From positions 156,666 to 220,665 of the forward strand of contig NZ_JAUSLE010000021.1 of NCBI RefSeq assembly GCF_030646845.1: a stretch of DNA of 64,000 nucleotides, written 5' to 3'. Each line of letters begins with the position of its first letter. The first letter of the stretch is position 1. Origin of the DNA: Rhodoferax sp. (GTDB taxonomy: Bacteria > Pseudomonadota > Gammaproteobacteria > Burkholderiales > Burkholderiaceae_C). Position numbers and translations under genes: made by a program. Positions 1-8,243 of this stretch are shown one piece after another. The notes under the pieces are model-generated. The model was not told where the DNA came from. It saw only the letters and a list, made by a program, of their open reading frames with translations, and did not search any database.

Positions 1-1
1 C

Positions 2-370
2 TGGGATGGTGCAATTACCGACTACCACCTGCATCTGAACTATGCGGCCTCTGGGGGCCCAAAAGGCCTGGTACTCTACCCGCATTTTCAGCAGGCCGTG
101 GTGCCAGGCTGGCTCGACAAAAGCCTGAAGTGGCGCCACAAGTCCACCCGCTACCTGGACAACATGGTGTTGCTGGCGCCTGATCCGGACTGGGTCAGAA
201 CCCTGCCCAACGGCAAACTGCCCGACCGCAACGACTTCACCCACTATGGGCAAGACCTGGCGGGCCGCGTCAAAGCCTGGACCGGGGTCACTTCGGCCAG
301 CGCCCAATTGGTGGATGAATTTGAGGCCTGGTTGCGTCAACCCGACATCGGGCAGGTGCATGCGCTTTGA
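2..370 (+). CDS. C-terminal part of a patatin-like hydrolase (partial)
   Basis: An open frame enters from the left edge and ends at the TGA at 368-370, so only the last 122 residues are present. The fragment begins with WDGAITDYHL. A D-G-A/G step followed by a small polar stretch is how the catalytic aspartate region of patatin-like phospholipases looks, with the GxSxG serine expected upstream outside the window. The rest (LVLYPHF, VVPGWLDK, a LLAPDPDW strand) fits a tail seen in Comamonadaceae patatin-like proteins as I remember them. There is no stop codon between position 2 and the end. The family call rests on one motif and on recall, so treat it as tentative. Confidence 0.5.
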   Translation, partial: WDGAITDYHLHLNYAASGGPKGLVLYPHFQQAVVPGWLDKSLKWRHKSTRYLDNMVLLAPDPDWVRTLPNGKLPDRNDFTHYGQDLAGRVKAWTGVTSASAQLVDEFEAWLRQPDIGQVHAL

Positions 371-435
371 GGTGGGGCCTGCCGCCGACACCGCTTGTCA
401 GCTGGCGTTCATGCCTATGGGCTATGATGATTTTT

Positions 436-453
436 GCTATAGAAATCGGAGCT
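436..453 (+). repeat. half copy of the 42-bp dispersed element
   Basis: GCTAT, nine bases, then AGCT: the left half of the dispersed element described for the full copies (for example 18258-18299). The right half ending GGGGCT is absent. It lies in the leader of the diguanylate cyclase gene, about 40 bases before its start. The core alone is short enough to occur by chance, so this is a possible remnant only. Confidence 0.4.
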
Positions 454-489
454 AGAGCAAGCCGCCGCTGGTGGAAAAAGGGATGAAAA

Positions 490-2073
490 ATGACACAGCC
501 GTATGAACCGCTGGGGCACCTCGGTGACGATATCGACAGCCCGCTGTCCGGGCAACCATCGGTCGTTTTCTTGCGGTACTGTATTGCCGCCCTCGTGGTT
601 GGCACCATCGCCGTGGTACTGGTGCTCTACCTCGCCGCGCCGCATCAGACGGGACGCGCCTTCGCACCCCTGCTGTTGCTTCTGGTCGCTGCCACCGCGT
701 GGTATCTCATCGGGCGAGGCCGCACTCGCGCCGCCATCCTGGTGATGGCAGTCGGCGCATGGACCGCGATGACGGGAACCGCCGTCTTCACGGGTGGCGT
801 GCAGGCACCGGCAGTCATCGCCTACCCGGTGATCATTCTGATGACCGGTTGGCTGATCAGTTCGCGTGCGGCGCTGGTGGTGACCGGCCTGACCGTGACG
901 GCAACCCTGGGCCTGGTCTGGGCCGAAGCAAGAGGTTTCCTGCCAATGCCCGTGCCTTCACCGGCGGCGATCCACGGCGGTGAGCAAGTGGTTGTCTATA
1001 TCGCGTCGGGCATCCTGGCTTTTTTCCTTGTGCGCGTCTACCGGCGCCGCCTTGAGGAATTGCACAAGCTCAGCCGCGACCTCACTCTGCGCACGCGCGA
1101 CCTGGAGGCAAGCAGGGAGGAGCTCTGCCAGGCACAGGCCGCGCTGCAGGGAAGTGAAGGCCGCTACCGGACCATGATCGAGTGGTCACCCGAGTCAATC
1201 CTCGTTCATCGACAGGGAAAAATCCTGTATGTCAACCCGGCGGCGGTCAGGATGTTCGGCGCGGTCGATGCGTCGGGGCTGCTCGCCAAATTCACCAGTG
1301 AGCTGATTCACCCGGATTTTCTTGAGGTTCAGACGGCGCGCATGAAAAGCATCATCGCGAACGTCCCCATCACGCCCATGGTGGAGTCAAGATTCCTGAG
1401 GCTGGATGGGACTCCGATTGACGTGGAGGTCCAGGGCACGTCCATTGTCTACGACGGAGAGCCGGCCATTCATGTCTGCATTCGCAACATCACCGAGCGC
1501 AAGCAGATGCAGGACCAGGTTCGGCAACTGGCGTTCTACGACACGCTGACCAAGCTCCCCAATCGTCGCCTGCTCAACGACCGGCTGAGCCAGGCCCTTG
1601 CTGCCAGCAAGCGCACTGCCTGCTATGGGGCGCTGATGTTTCTTGATCTGGACAAACTCAAGCCACTCAATGACACGCACGGGCACGATGTTGGCGATTT
1701 GCTGTTGATCGATGTGGCGGAGCGCTTGCGCCATTGTGTCCGCGAGAGGGACACCGTCGCGCGCTTCGGCGGCGATGAGTTTGTGGTGATGCTCGCTGAG
1801 CTGGATGCGGACAAAACCGAGTCGGCCTCACAGGCCGCGCTCATTGCAGAGAAGATCCGCGAAATTTTGGCGGAACCTTATGTGCTGGCCGGCAGGCCGG
1901 CTGGTAATGCCGCTGCTTCTGTCAGGTTTCACTGCACCGCAAGCATCGGCGTGGCCTTGTTCGTCAGCCATGAATCCAGCCAGGAGGAAGTCCTGATGCG
2001 GGCCGATGCGGCGATGTACCAGGCCAAGAAGGTCGGGGGCAATCGGGTTCATTTTCACGATTCGATGGCATGA
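490..2073 (+). CDS. membrane PAS-GGDEF diguanylate cyclase
   Basis: 527 residues. It probably makes cyclic di-GMP from two GTP at the inner membrane. Residues 30-185 hold several hydrophobic helices forming a membrane sensor region, followed by a short coiled coil (about 190-225), a PAS domain (about 225-340, ending in the typical NITERK linker) and a GGDEF domain (about 350-525). The active site RFGGDEF has GGDEF at residues 427-431. An RxxD inhibitory site (RERD) sits exactly five residues before it, so product inhibition is expected. The ATG at 490 has an AGGG about eight bases upstream. The PAS domain is strikingly similar to the second PAS of the histidine kinase at 46368-48530. It is a single gene with no obvious operon partner. 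Confidence 0.93.
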   Translation: MTQPYEPLGHLGDDIDSPLSGQPSVVFLRYCIAALVVGTIAVVLVLYLAAPHQTGRAFAPLLLLLVAATAWYLIGRGRTRAAILVMAVGAWTAMTGTAVFTGGVQAPAVIAYPVIILMTGWLISSRAALVVTGLTVTATLGLVWAEARGFLPMPVPSPAAIHGGEQVVVYIASGILAFFLVRVYRRRLEELHKLSRDLTLRTRDLEASREELCQAQAALQGSEGRYRTMIEWSPESILVHRQGKILYVNPAAVRMFGAVDASGLLAKFTSELIHPDFLEVQTARMKSIIANVPITPMVESRFLRLDGTPIDVEVQGTSIVYDGEPAIHVCIRNITERKQMQDQVRQLAFYDTLTKLPNRRLLNDRLSQALAASKRTACYGALMFLDLDKLKPLNDTHGHDVGDLLLIDVAERLRHCVRERDTVARFGGDEFVVMLAELDADKTESASQAALIAEKIREILAEPYVLAGRPAGNAAASVRFHCTASIGVALFVSHESSQEEVLMRADAAMYQAKKVGGNRVHFHDSMA

Positions 2074-2138
2074 GCGGCTGCGTGGTGGCGGCGCTGTAGG
2101 CGCCCGGCTGGCTGCCCGCGGCCGGTTAGCATGGCTCC

Positions 2139-4598
2139 ATGCAAACCGCGCCGACCCATAGCAACGAAACAGCCCGGCTGGTTTTTCCGGCGTTGCTGGG
2201 CTGGCTGGTTGGCACCGCGTTGCAGTTGCAGCAGGTCGCGCTGTCCAGCTGGTTTTTGTATGGCTGTTTGGTGCTGTCAGCCCTTGTCGTATATGCGTTG
2301 TTAGCTACAACATCAATAGCATTCAAGTGGCGTTTTGTGCTGGCTGCACTGGTCTTTGGCCTGTTGGCGTTCGGGATCACCGGGCTGCGTGCGTCCCTGT
2401 TTTCGAACGACGCGCTGGACGGCGGGCTGGAAGGACGCGACCTGGCGGTAACCGGTGTGATCGCCGCCATGCCGCAGCGCAATGAGGCCGGCCTGCGCTT
2501 TCGCCTGGATGTCGAATCGGCGCAACTGCAGGGCAGCCCGGTCCGCTTGCCCCCCAGCATCTACCTCGGCTGGTACGCCGGCGTGTTTGGCGGTGGTGGC
2601 GCAGGCATGGTGGGGGAGTTGCAGCGCCAGCCCGCACCGATGGAGGCGGGAGAACGCTGGCAGATGACGGTGCGTCTCAAGGCGCCACACGGCGGCAGCA
2701 ATCCGCATGGCTTTGACTACGAACTCTGGCTGTGGGAGCAGGGCCTGCAAGCCAACGGTTATGTGCGCGCCGGACCCAAAGACCCCGCCCCGCAGCGGCT
2801 GGCCCAGACCTGGCGGCACCCGGTCGAACTCGCGCGCCAGCATGTGCGTGACCTGATTTTTGAGCGGGTCACCGAGCGCAAATACGCCGGCCTGATCGCC
2901 GCCCTGGTGGTGGGCGACCAGAACGCCATCGATCGTGCCGACTGGGATATTTTTCGGGCGACGGGGGTGGCGCATCTCATGTCCATCTCGGGTTTGCACG
3001 TCACCATGTTCGCCTGGGCTGCGGCCCTCATGGTGGGCTGGCTGTGGCGCCGCTCAGAACGCCTGTGCCTCTGGGCGGCGGCCCCGAACGCGGCGTTGGT
3101 GGGTGGCGTGTTGCTGGCCACGGCCTATGCCTTCTTCAGTGGCTGGGGTGTGCCGTCGCAGCGCACCGTGCTGATGCTGGCCACCGTGGGCTTGCTGCGG
3201 CTCTCGGGCCGGCAATGGCCGTGGCCGCATGTGTGGCTGCTGGCCTGCGCCGTGGTGGTGGCGACGGACCCGTGGGCACTGTTGCAGGCCGGGTTCTGGC
3301 TCAGCTTTGTGGCCGTCGGCGTGTTGTTTGCTACAAGTTCAGGAGCAGATGACGCAAGCAAGACGGGGGCCAGAGGCCATTTTGTCTCCATGTTCAGAGA
3401 GCAATGGGTGATCACGCTGGCCCTGACGCCTCTCACCCTGCTGCTCTTTGGGCAGGTCTCACTGGTGGGTCTGGTGGCCAACGCCCTGGCGATTCCATGG
3501 GTGACGCTGGTTGTCACGCCGCTGGCCATGCTGGGGGTGTTGGCAGCACCGCTGTGGGACGCGGCATCGATGGCCATTGCCGCACTGGCCTGGTATCTGC
3601 AACTGCTGGCGGCACTGCCGTTCGCCACGGTCGTGATCGCGCAAGCGCCATTGTGGGCGGGCGCTGCGGGTGTCGTTGGCGGTTTGTTGCTGGCCATGCA
3701 ACTGCCCTGGAGCCTGCGGCTGATGGGTGTGCCCCTGATTTTGCCGGTGCTGCTGTGGCAGGCACCGCGTCCACTTGAGGGGCAGTTTGAGCTGCTGGCC
3801 GCCGATATCGGGCAGGGCACGGCCGTCGTTGTGCGTACGGCCGCGCATGCGCTGGTGTACGACGCCGGGCCGCGCTTCAGCCGCGAGAGTGATGCCGGCC
3901 ACCGTGTGTTGGTGCCGCTGCTGCGCGCACTGGATATCCCGGTGGACATGGTCGTGCTCAGCCACAGGGACAGCGATCACGTGGGCGGCGCGCTGGCGGT
4001 TCTGGCGATGCAGCCCGGTGCCGAACTGGTGAGCTCCATCGAGGACGACCATGAGCTGCAGGCCGTGCGCAAGGCGACCCGCTGTGTAGCGGGGCAGCGC
4101 TGGCGCTGGGACGGTGTGGATTTTGAGGTACTGCATCCGCGTGCCGCCGACTATGACGGGGCCAATAGATCGAACGCCATGAGTTGCACCCTGCGCATCT
4201 CCAACGGCGTTCAGGCGGCGCTGCTGGCGGGCGACATTGAACAGCGCCAGGAAGCGCGCCTCGTGGCTGAAGGGGGCCGTGAGCACACAGCTGTGCCGGG
4301 GGTGCCCGCAAAAAGTTTGAAGGCCGATGTGCTGCTGGTGCCTCATCACGGAAGCAAAACCTCCAGCAGCGCCGCCTTTCTGGATGCGGTGCAGCCGCAG
4401 ATTGCACTGGTGCAGGCCGGCTACCGCAACCGCTTCGGCCATCCGGCAGACCCCGTCTTGGTGCGTTATGCGGAGCGTCACATTCGCGTGGTCGATTCGC
4501 CCCATTGTGGTGCGGCTACCTGGCAGTCTGCCCGGCCACAAGATGTTCAATGTCAGCGCGCACAAGGCTTGCGCTATTGGCACCATCGTGTGCACTAG
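2139..4598 (+). CDS. comEC: ComEC/Rec2 DNA-uptake channel
   Basis: 819 residues, usual for proteobacterial ComEC. The protein forms the inner-membrane channel that takes in single-stranded DNA during natural transformation. Order of parts: two or three N-terminal helices, an OB-like region (about 85-190), the polytopic Competence domain (about 245-560, with RATGVAHLMSISGLHVT), and a C-terminal metallo-beta-lactamase domain whose HRDSDHVGG motif begins at His609. A late LLVPHHGSKTSS motif is also typical. Two repeat-like inserts lie in the frame: a half element at 2303-2320 and a full 42-bp element at 3330-3371, which encodes the hydrophilic loop starting at residue 398. No other competence gene is near, as is common for comEC. 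Confidence 0.95.
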   Translation: MQTAPTHSNETARLVFPALLGWLVGTALQLQQVALSSWFLYGCLVLSALVVYALLATTSIAFKWRFVLAALVFGLLAFGITGLRASLFSNDALDGGLEGRDLAVTGVIAAMPQRNEAGLRFRLDVESAQLQGSPVRLPPSIYLGWYAGVFGGGGAGMVGELQRQPAPMEAGERWQMTVRLKAPHGGSNPHGFDYELWLWEQGLQANGYVRAGPKDPAPQRLAQTWRHPVELARQHVRDLIFERVTERKYAGLIAALVVGDQNAIDRADWDIFRATGVAHLMSISGLHVTMFAWAAALMVGWLWRRSERLCLWAAAPNAALVGGVLLATAYAFFSGWGVPSQRTVLMLATVGLLRLSGRQWPWPHVWLLACAVVVATDPWALLQAGFWLSFVAVGVLFATSSGADDASKTGARGHFVSMFREQWVITLALTPLTLLLFGQVSLVGLVANALAIPWVTLVVTPLAMLGVLAAPLWDAASMAIAALAWYLQLLAALPFATVVIAQAPLWAGAAGVVGGLLLAMQLPWSLRLMGVPLILPVLLWQAPRPLEGQFELLAADIGQGTAVVVRTAAHALVYDAGPRFSRESDAGHRVLVPLLRALDIPVDMVVLSHRDSDHVGGALAVLAMQPGAELVSSIEDDHELQAVRKATRCVAGQRWRWDGVDFEVLHPRAADYDGANRSNAMSCTLRISNGVQAALLAGDIEQRQEARLVAEGGREHTAVPGVPAKSLKADVLLVPHHGSKTSSSAAFLDAVQPQIALVQAGYRNRFGHPADPVLVRYAERHIRVVDSPHCGAATWQSARPQDVQCQRAQGLRYWHHRVH
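2303..2320 (-). repeat. half copy of the dispersed element inside comEC
   Basis: Read on the minus strand this is GCTAT, nine bases, AGCT, with the same spacing as the full copies. It lies in the comEC frame within the second hydrophobic helix. Only the left half is present, so a chance match cannot be excluded. Confidence 0.4.
3330..3371 (+). repeat. 42-bp dispersed element, in frame in comEC
   Basis: Starts GCTAC and ends GGGGCC, exactly 42 bases, with the flanks TTT before and AGAGGCC after that other copies share. It starts on a codon boundary of comEC (residue 398) and adds 14 codons encoding a polar loop (ATSSGADDASKTGA). It is the same frame of the element that is read in mltB, the DUF58 gene and acnA. 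Confidence 0.8.
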
Positions 4599-4660
4599 GG
4601 GCTGCACCAATCCGGGTTGGCGCAAAGCTTGCTAAGCTCAATACAGGAGAGATATCGTTT

Positions 4661-6163
4661 ATGCAGAAATTCGACGAGATGTACACCCGCCTGCCCTACG
4701 AGTTCTTCACTCACGGGGCGCAGATTCGCGACCATTACAAGATCTACGACGAATGGCTGGCACGCCAGCCCGGCGACATGATGGCCAATCGGCGGGAAGA
4801 AGCGGAGATGATCTTTCGCCGTGTCGGTATCACCTTTGCCGTCTACGGTGACAAGGATGAAGCCGGCGCCGGCACCGAGCGCCTGATCCCGTTTGACCTG
4901 ATTCCGCGCATCATTCCGGCACATGAGTGGACTTTTCTGCAGCGTGGCCTGGTACAGCGGGTGACGGCACTCAACCGATTCATTCACGACGTCTACCATG
5001 ATCAGGAGATCATCAAGGCCGGGGTGGTGCCGCGCGAGCAGATTGAGAACAACGCCCAGTTCCGCCCCGAGATGATGGGCGTGGACGTGCCCAACAACAT
5101 CTATTCGCACATCTCCGGCATTGACATCGTGCGTGCGCCCAACGCCAAGGGTGAGGGCGAATACTACGTGCTCGAAGACAACCTGCGTGTGCCCAGCGGC
5201 GTGAGCTACATGCTGGAAGACCGCAAGATGATGATGCGTCTGTTCCCGGGCCTGTTCAACGCGCACCGCGTCGCCCCGGTGGCCCATTACCCGGACTTGC
5301 TGCTGGAGACCCTGCGTGCCAGCAGCCCCGCCACCACGGCGGAGCCCACGGTGGTGGTGTTGACGCCCGGCATGCTCAACAGCGCCTATTTCGAACATGC
5401 GTTTTTGGCCCAACAGATGGGCGTGGAGCTGGTGGAGGGACAGGACCTGTTTGTGAAAGACAACTTCGTCTACATGCGCACCACGCGCGGCCCCAAGCGC
5501 GTGGACGTGATCTACCGCCGGATCGATGACGATTTTCTGGACCCCAAGGCCTTTCGTCCTACGTCAACCCTGGGTTGCGCCGGTCTGCTGGATGTGTACC
5601 GCGCCGGCCACGTCACCATCTGCAATGCCGTGGGCACCGGCGTGGCCGACGACAAGTCGATCTATCCCTATGTGCCGAAGATGATCGAGTTCTACCTTGA
5701 CGAAAAACCCATCCTCAACAACGTGCCCACCTACATGTGCCGCAACAAGGACGATCTCGCCTACACGCTGGCCAACCTGAAAGACCTGGTGGTCAAAGAA
5801 GTGCATGGCGCCGGTGGCTACGGCATGCTGGTGGGCCCGGCCGCGACGAAGGCGGAAATTGAGGACTTCCGCAAGGCGGTGCTGGCCAACCCGAGCGGCT
5901 ACATTGCGCAGCCCACTTTGAGTCTGTCGAGTTGCCCCACGTTTGTGGAGAGCGGCATTGCGCCGCGCCACATTGATCTGCGCCCCTATGTGCTGAGCGG
6001 CAAGACGGTGCAGATGGTGCCGGGCGGCTTGACGCGCGTGGCGCTGAAAGAGGGCTCGCTGGTGGTCAATTCATCACAGGGCGGCGGCACCAAGGACACC
6101 TGGATTCTCGAGAACGGTGTGGACCACGCCGTGCCGACGCAGTCCCAAACACAATCATCCTGA
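4661..6163 (+). CDS. circularly permuted ATP-grasp protein (COG2308)
   Basis: 500 residues. The family combines the former DUF404 and DUF407 and is predicted to be a peptide or amide ligase acting with an alpha-E protein. Visible family landmarks are GIDIVRA, VLEDNLRVPSGVSYMLEDR, the glycine-rich ATP-binding loop GAGGYGMLVGP and the late RHIDLRPYVL segment. I chose the ATG at 4661, preceded by AGGAGA about ten bases upstream. The frame stays open back to 4505, but that part overlaps comEC and does not resemble the family N-terminus. The alpha-E gene follows after 17 bp, which is the standard pairing. The substrate is unknown. Family assignment is sure; function is inferred from published domain analysis of the amidoligase group. 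Confidence 0.92.
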   Translation: MQKFDEMYTRLPYEFFTHGAQIRDHYKIYDEWLARQPGDMMANRREEAEMIFRRVGITFAVYGDKDEAGAGTERLIPFDLIPRIIPAHEWTFLQRGLVQRVTALNRFIHDVYHDQEIIKAGVVPREQIENNAQFRPEMMGVDVPNNIYSHISGIDIVRAPNAKGEGEYYVLEDNLRVPSGVSYMLEDRKMMMRLFPGLFNAHRVAPVAHYPDLLLETLRASSPATTAEPTVVVLTPGMLNSAYFEHAFLAQQMGVELVEGQDLFVKDNFVYMRTTRGPKRVDVIYRRIDDDFLDPKAFRPTSTLGCAGLLDVYRAGHVTICNAVGTGVADDKSIYPYVPKMIEFYLDEKPILNNVPTYMCRNKDDLAYTLANLKDLVVKEVHGAGGYGMLVGPAATKAEIEDFRKAVLANPSGYIAQPTLSLSSCPTFVESGIAPRHIDLRPYVLSGKTVQMVPGGLTRVALKEGSLVVNSSQGGGTKDTWILENGVDHAVPTQSQTQSS

Positions 6164-6180
6164 GCACAAGGAGTCCTCCC

Positions 6181-7140
6181 ATGCTGTCACGCACCGCCGA
6201 TCACCTTTTCTGGATGTCACGCTACACCGAGCGGGCCGAAAACACCGCCCGCATGCTGGATGTGAACTACCAGACCGCGCTGCTGCCGCAATCCGACGCG
6301 GTGGCGCAAGTGGGCTGGCAGGGTCTCCTGAGCATCAGCGAACTCCTGCCTACCTACGAGGCTCTTCACGGTGAGGTCAATGCCCGCGATGTGATGGCCT
6401 TCATGGTGACGGACGAAAGCAATCCCTCCAGCATCGTGTCGTGCCTGAGCGCCGCGCGCGAGAACGCACGGGCGGTGCGCGGCACGCTGACTACCGAAGT
6501 CTGGGAAACCCAGAACCAGACCTGGCTGGAAGTCAAGCGCATGATCGAGTCTGGCGAGTTTGAACGTGACCCCGCGCAGTTTTTTGAATGGGTCAAGTTC
6601 CGCTCGCACCTTTCAAGAGGCGTGACGGTGGGCACGATGCTGATGGACGAAGCCCTGCACTTCATGCGGCTGGGCACGTTTCTGGAGCGGGCCGACAACA
6701 CGGCCCGCCTGGTCGATGTGAAGTTCCATGCAGTGAAAGGCGATTTTTTGGGCAATGCCAAAGAGAAGGATCAGGAGTACGACTTCTACCACTGGAGTGC
6801 CATTCTGCGCAGCGTGTCGGGCTTTGAGGTCTACCGCAAGGTGTACCGCGATGTCATCAAGCCCGAGCGCGTGGCGGAACTGCTGATTCTGCGACCCGAC
6901 ATGCCGCGCTCGCTGCATGCCAGCCTGAATGAAGTGGTCAATAACCTGGCGCTGGTGGCCAATGAGCAGTCGGGCGAAACCCATCGCCGGGCCGGCAAAC
7001 TGTGCGCCGAACTCAAGTACGGGCGCATCGACGAAATCCTGGCCACCGGACTGCATGCCTACCTCACGCAGTTCCTGGACCGCGTGAACGATCTGGGCGT
7101 CCACATCAGCCGGGACTTCCTGATTCCGTCCACGACCTGA
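6181..7140 (+). CDS. alpha-E domain protein (COG2307, DUF403)
   Basis: 319 residues, nearly the whole length being the all-helical alpha-E domain. The N-terminus MLSRTADHLFWMSRYTERAENTARMLDV and a second, internal FLERADNTARLVDV are the diagnostic paired segments. It is thought to work with the preceding ATP-grasp protein, which is in the same operon 17 bp upstream. A good Shine-Dalgarno (AAGGAG) precedes the ATG. In many genomes a transglutaminase-like protease and an Anbu proteasome-like protein follow. Here the operon ends and the next gene is convergent, 11 bp away. Confidence 0.92.
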   Translation: MLSRTADHLFWMSRYTERAENTARMLDVNYQTALLPQSDAVAQVGWQGLLSISELLPTYEALHGEVNARDVMAFMVTDESNPSSIVSCLSAARENARAVRGTLTTEVWETQNQTWLEVKRMIESGEFERDPAQFFEWVKFRSHLSRGVTVGTMLMDEALHFMRLGTFLERADNTARLVDVKFHAVKGDFLGNAKEKDQEYDFYHWSAILRSVSGFEVYRKVYRDVIKPERVAELLILRPDMPRSLHASLNEVVNNLALVANEQSGETHRRAGKLCAELKYGRIDEILATGLHAYLTQFLDRVNDLGVHISRDFLIPSTT

Positions 7141-7151
7141 AGCCAGTCGTT

Positions 7152-8243
7152 TCAGCGATTGATTTCCGCTGCGACCGCCTTGCCCAATTCAATGACCGCC
7201 AGCGCGTAGTAGCTGCTCCAGTTGTAGCGCGTGATGGCGTAGAAGTTTTCGGTGCCCGCCACGTAGCTGGGCGGCTCATCACCGTTTTGCAGTTCCACCA
7301 GCGCCAGCGGGCCGCTGTGCTGCAGGGCGGCGCCTTCCAGCACGGCCCCTTTGGCCTCGAAACTGGCGACGCTGAAGGTCGGCAGTATGTCGGGTGCCAA
7401 CAGCGCGTTCATGTCGAGCCTGGTCGCATCGAAGCCCACCGGGTAATGGGTCGGCATGCCCGGCTGCCAGTTGAAGGCCTTGAAATAACTGGCGACCGAG
7501 CCAATGACATCGGCCGGACTGCTGAACAGGTCGACCTTGCCGTCGCCGTCAAAATCAATCGCATATTTGATCCAGCTCGATGGCATGAACTGGGGCATGC
7601 CCATGGCGCCGGCAAAGCTGCCGCGCAGTGCCAGCGGATCGACACTGGTGCGATGGGTCAGGCTCAAATACTGTTCCAGCTCGGCTTTGAAGAACTCGCT
7701 GCGTGCTGCGGCACGCGGGTGGCTGGCCGGAAAGTCAAAAGCCAGAGTGGTCAGCGCGTCGATCACGCGAAATGTGCCCATTTGCTGGCCGTAAATGGTT
7801 TCCACCCCGATGATGCCCACGATGATCTCGGCCGGCACACCGGTCTCGGCTTCGGCCCGCGCCAGTGTGTCGCGGTTGTCCTGCCAGAATTTGACACCGC
7901 TACTGATGCGAACCGGGTCGATGAAGCGGCTGCGGTAGACGCGCCAGTTCTTGGGTGTGCCCACCGGCGGCGGCTGAATGAATCTGGCAACCTGCGGAAT
8001 ATAACGGGCCTGCCCGATCGCCTGGCGCACCCACTCGAGGTCCAGGTCGCGCCGCGTCGCAATGTCATCGGCGGCGCGCATGGCGTCCTCGCGCTGGGCG
8101 TAGGCCGGACCGGGCAGCGCGGGCTGCCTGGAGTTCTGCGCAACAACCACTTTCCTATTTGAGCTTTTCCTGGCTTGAGCCCCCGTCGCTATTGCGCAGG
8201 CAGCTATAAAAACAGTAGCAATTGAGAGAAATTTAAGAATCAC
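7152..8243 (-). CDS. mltB: lytic murein transglycosylase of the MltB family
   Basis: 363 residues, secreted to the periplasm, cleaving peptidoglycan between MurNAc and GlcNAc to leave 1,6-anhydroMurNAc ends. The catalytic glutamate is Glu148 in GIIGVETIYG. GAMGMPQFMPSSW and the FDGDGKVDLF segment are family hallmarks. I chose the GTG at 8243-8241 because it overlaps the upstream gene's TGA as GTGA, a common coupling arrangement, and because it gives a clean signal peptide (residues 1-24). No lipobox cysteine follows the cleavage region, so this is a soluble form rather than a lipoprotein. Residues 9-22 of the signal peptide are encoded by a dispersed 42-bp element. It is the last gene of the moxR operon. 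Confidence 0.9.
   Translation of the reverse strand: MILKFLSIATVFIAACAIATGAQARKSSNRKVVVAQNSRQPALPGPAYAQREDAMRAADDIATRRDLDLEWVRQAIGQARYIPQVARFIQPPPVGTPKNWRVYRSRFIDPVRISSGVKFWQDNRDTLARAEAETGVPAEIIVGIIGVETIYGQQMGTFRVIDALTTLAFDFPASHPRAAARSEFFKAELEQYLSLTHRTSVDPLALRGSFAGAMGMPQFMPSSWIKYAIDFDGDGKVDLFSSPADVIGSVASYFKAFNWQPGMPTHYPVGFDATRLDMNALLAPDILPTFSVASFEAKGAVLEGAALQHSGPLALVELQNGDEPPSYVAGTENFYAITRYNWSSYYALAVIELGKAVAAEINR
8178..8219 (-). repeat. 42-bp dispersed element forming the mltB signal peptide
   Basis: On the gene strand it starts GCTAC, then nine bases, AGCT, and ends GGGGCT at exactly 42 bases. It occupies codons 9-22 of mltB, giving the hydrophobic run ATVFIAACAIATGA, which is the h-region and approach to the cleavage site of the signal peptide. 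The only codons upstream of it are the eight for MILKFLSI. Confidence 0.85.

Noticed and set aside
4505..4660. Upstream extension of the ATP-grasp frame
   Set aside because: It overlaps the end of comEC in another frame, does not resemble the family, and a ribosome site lies before the ATG at 4661.
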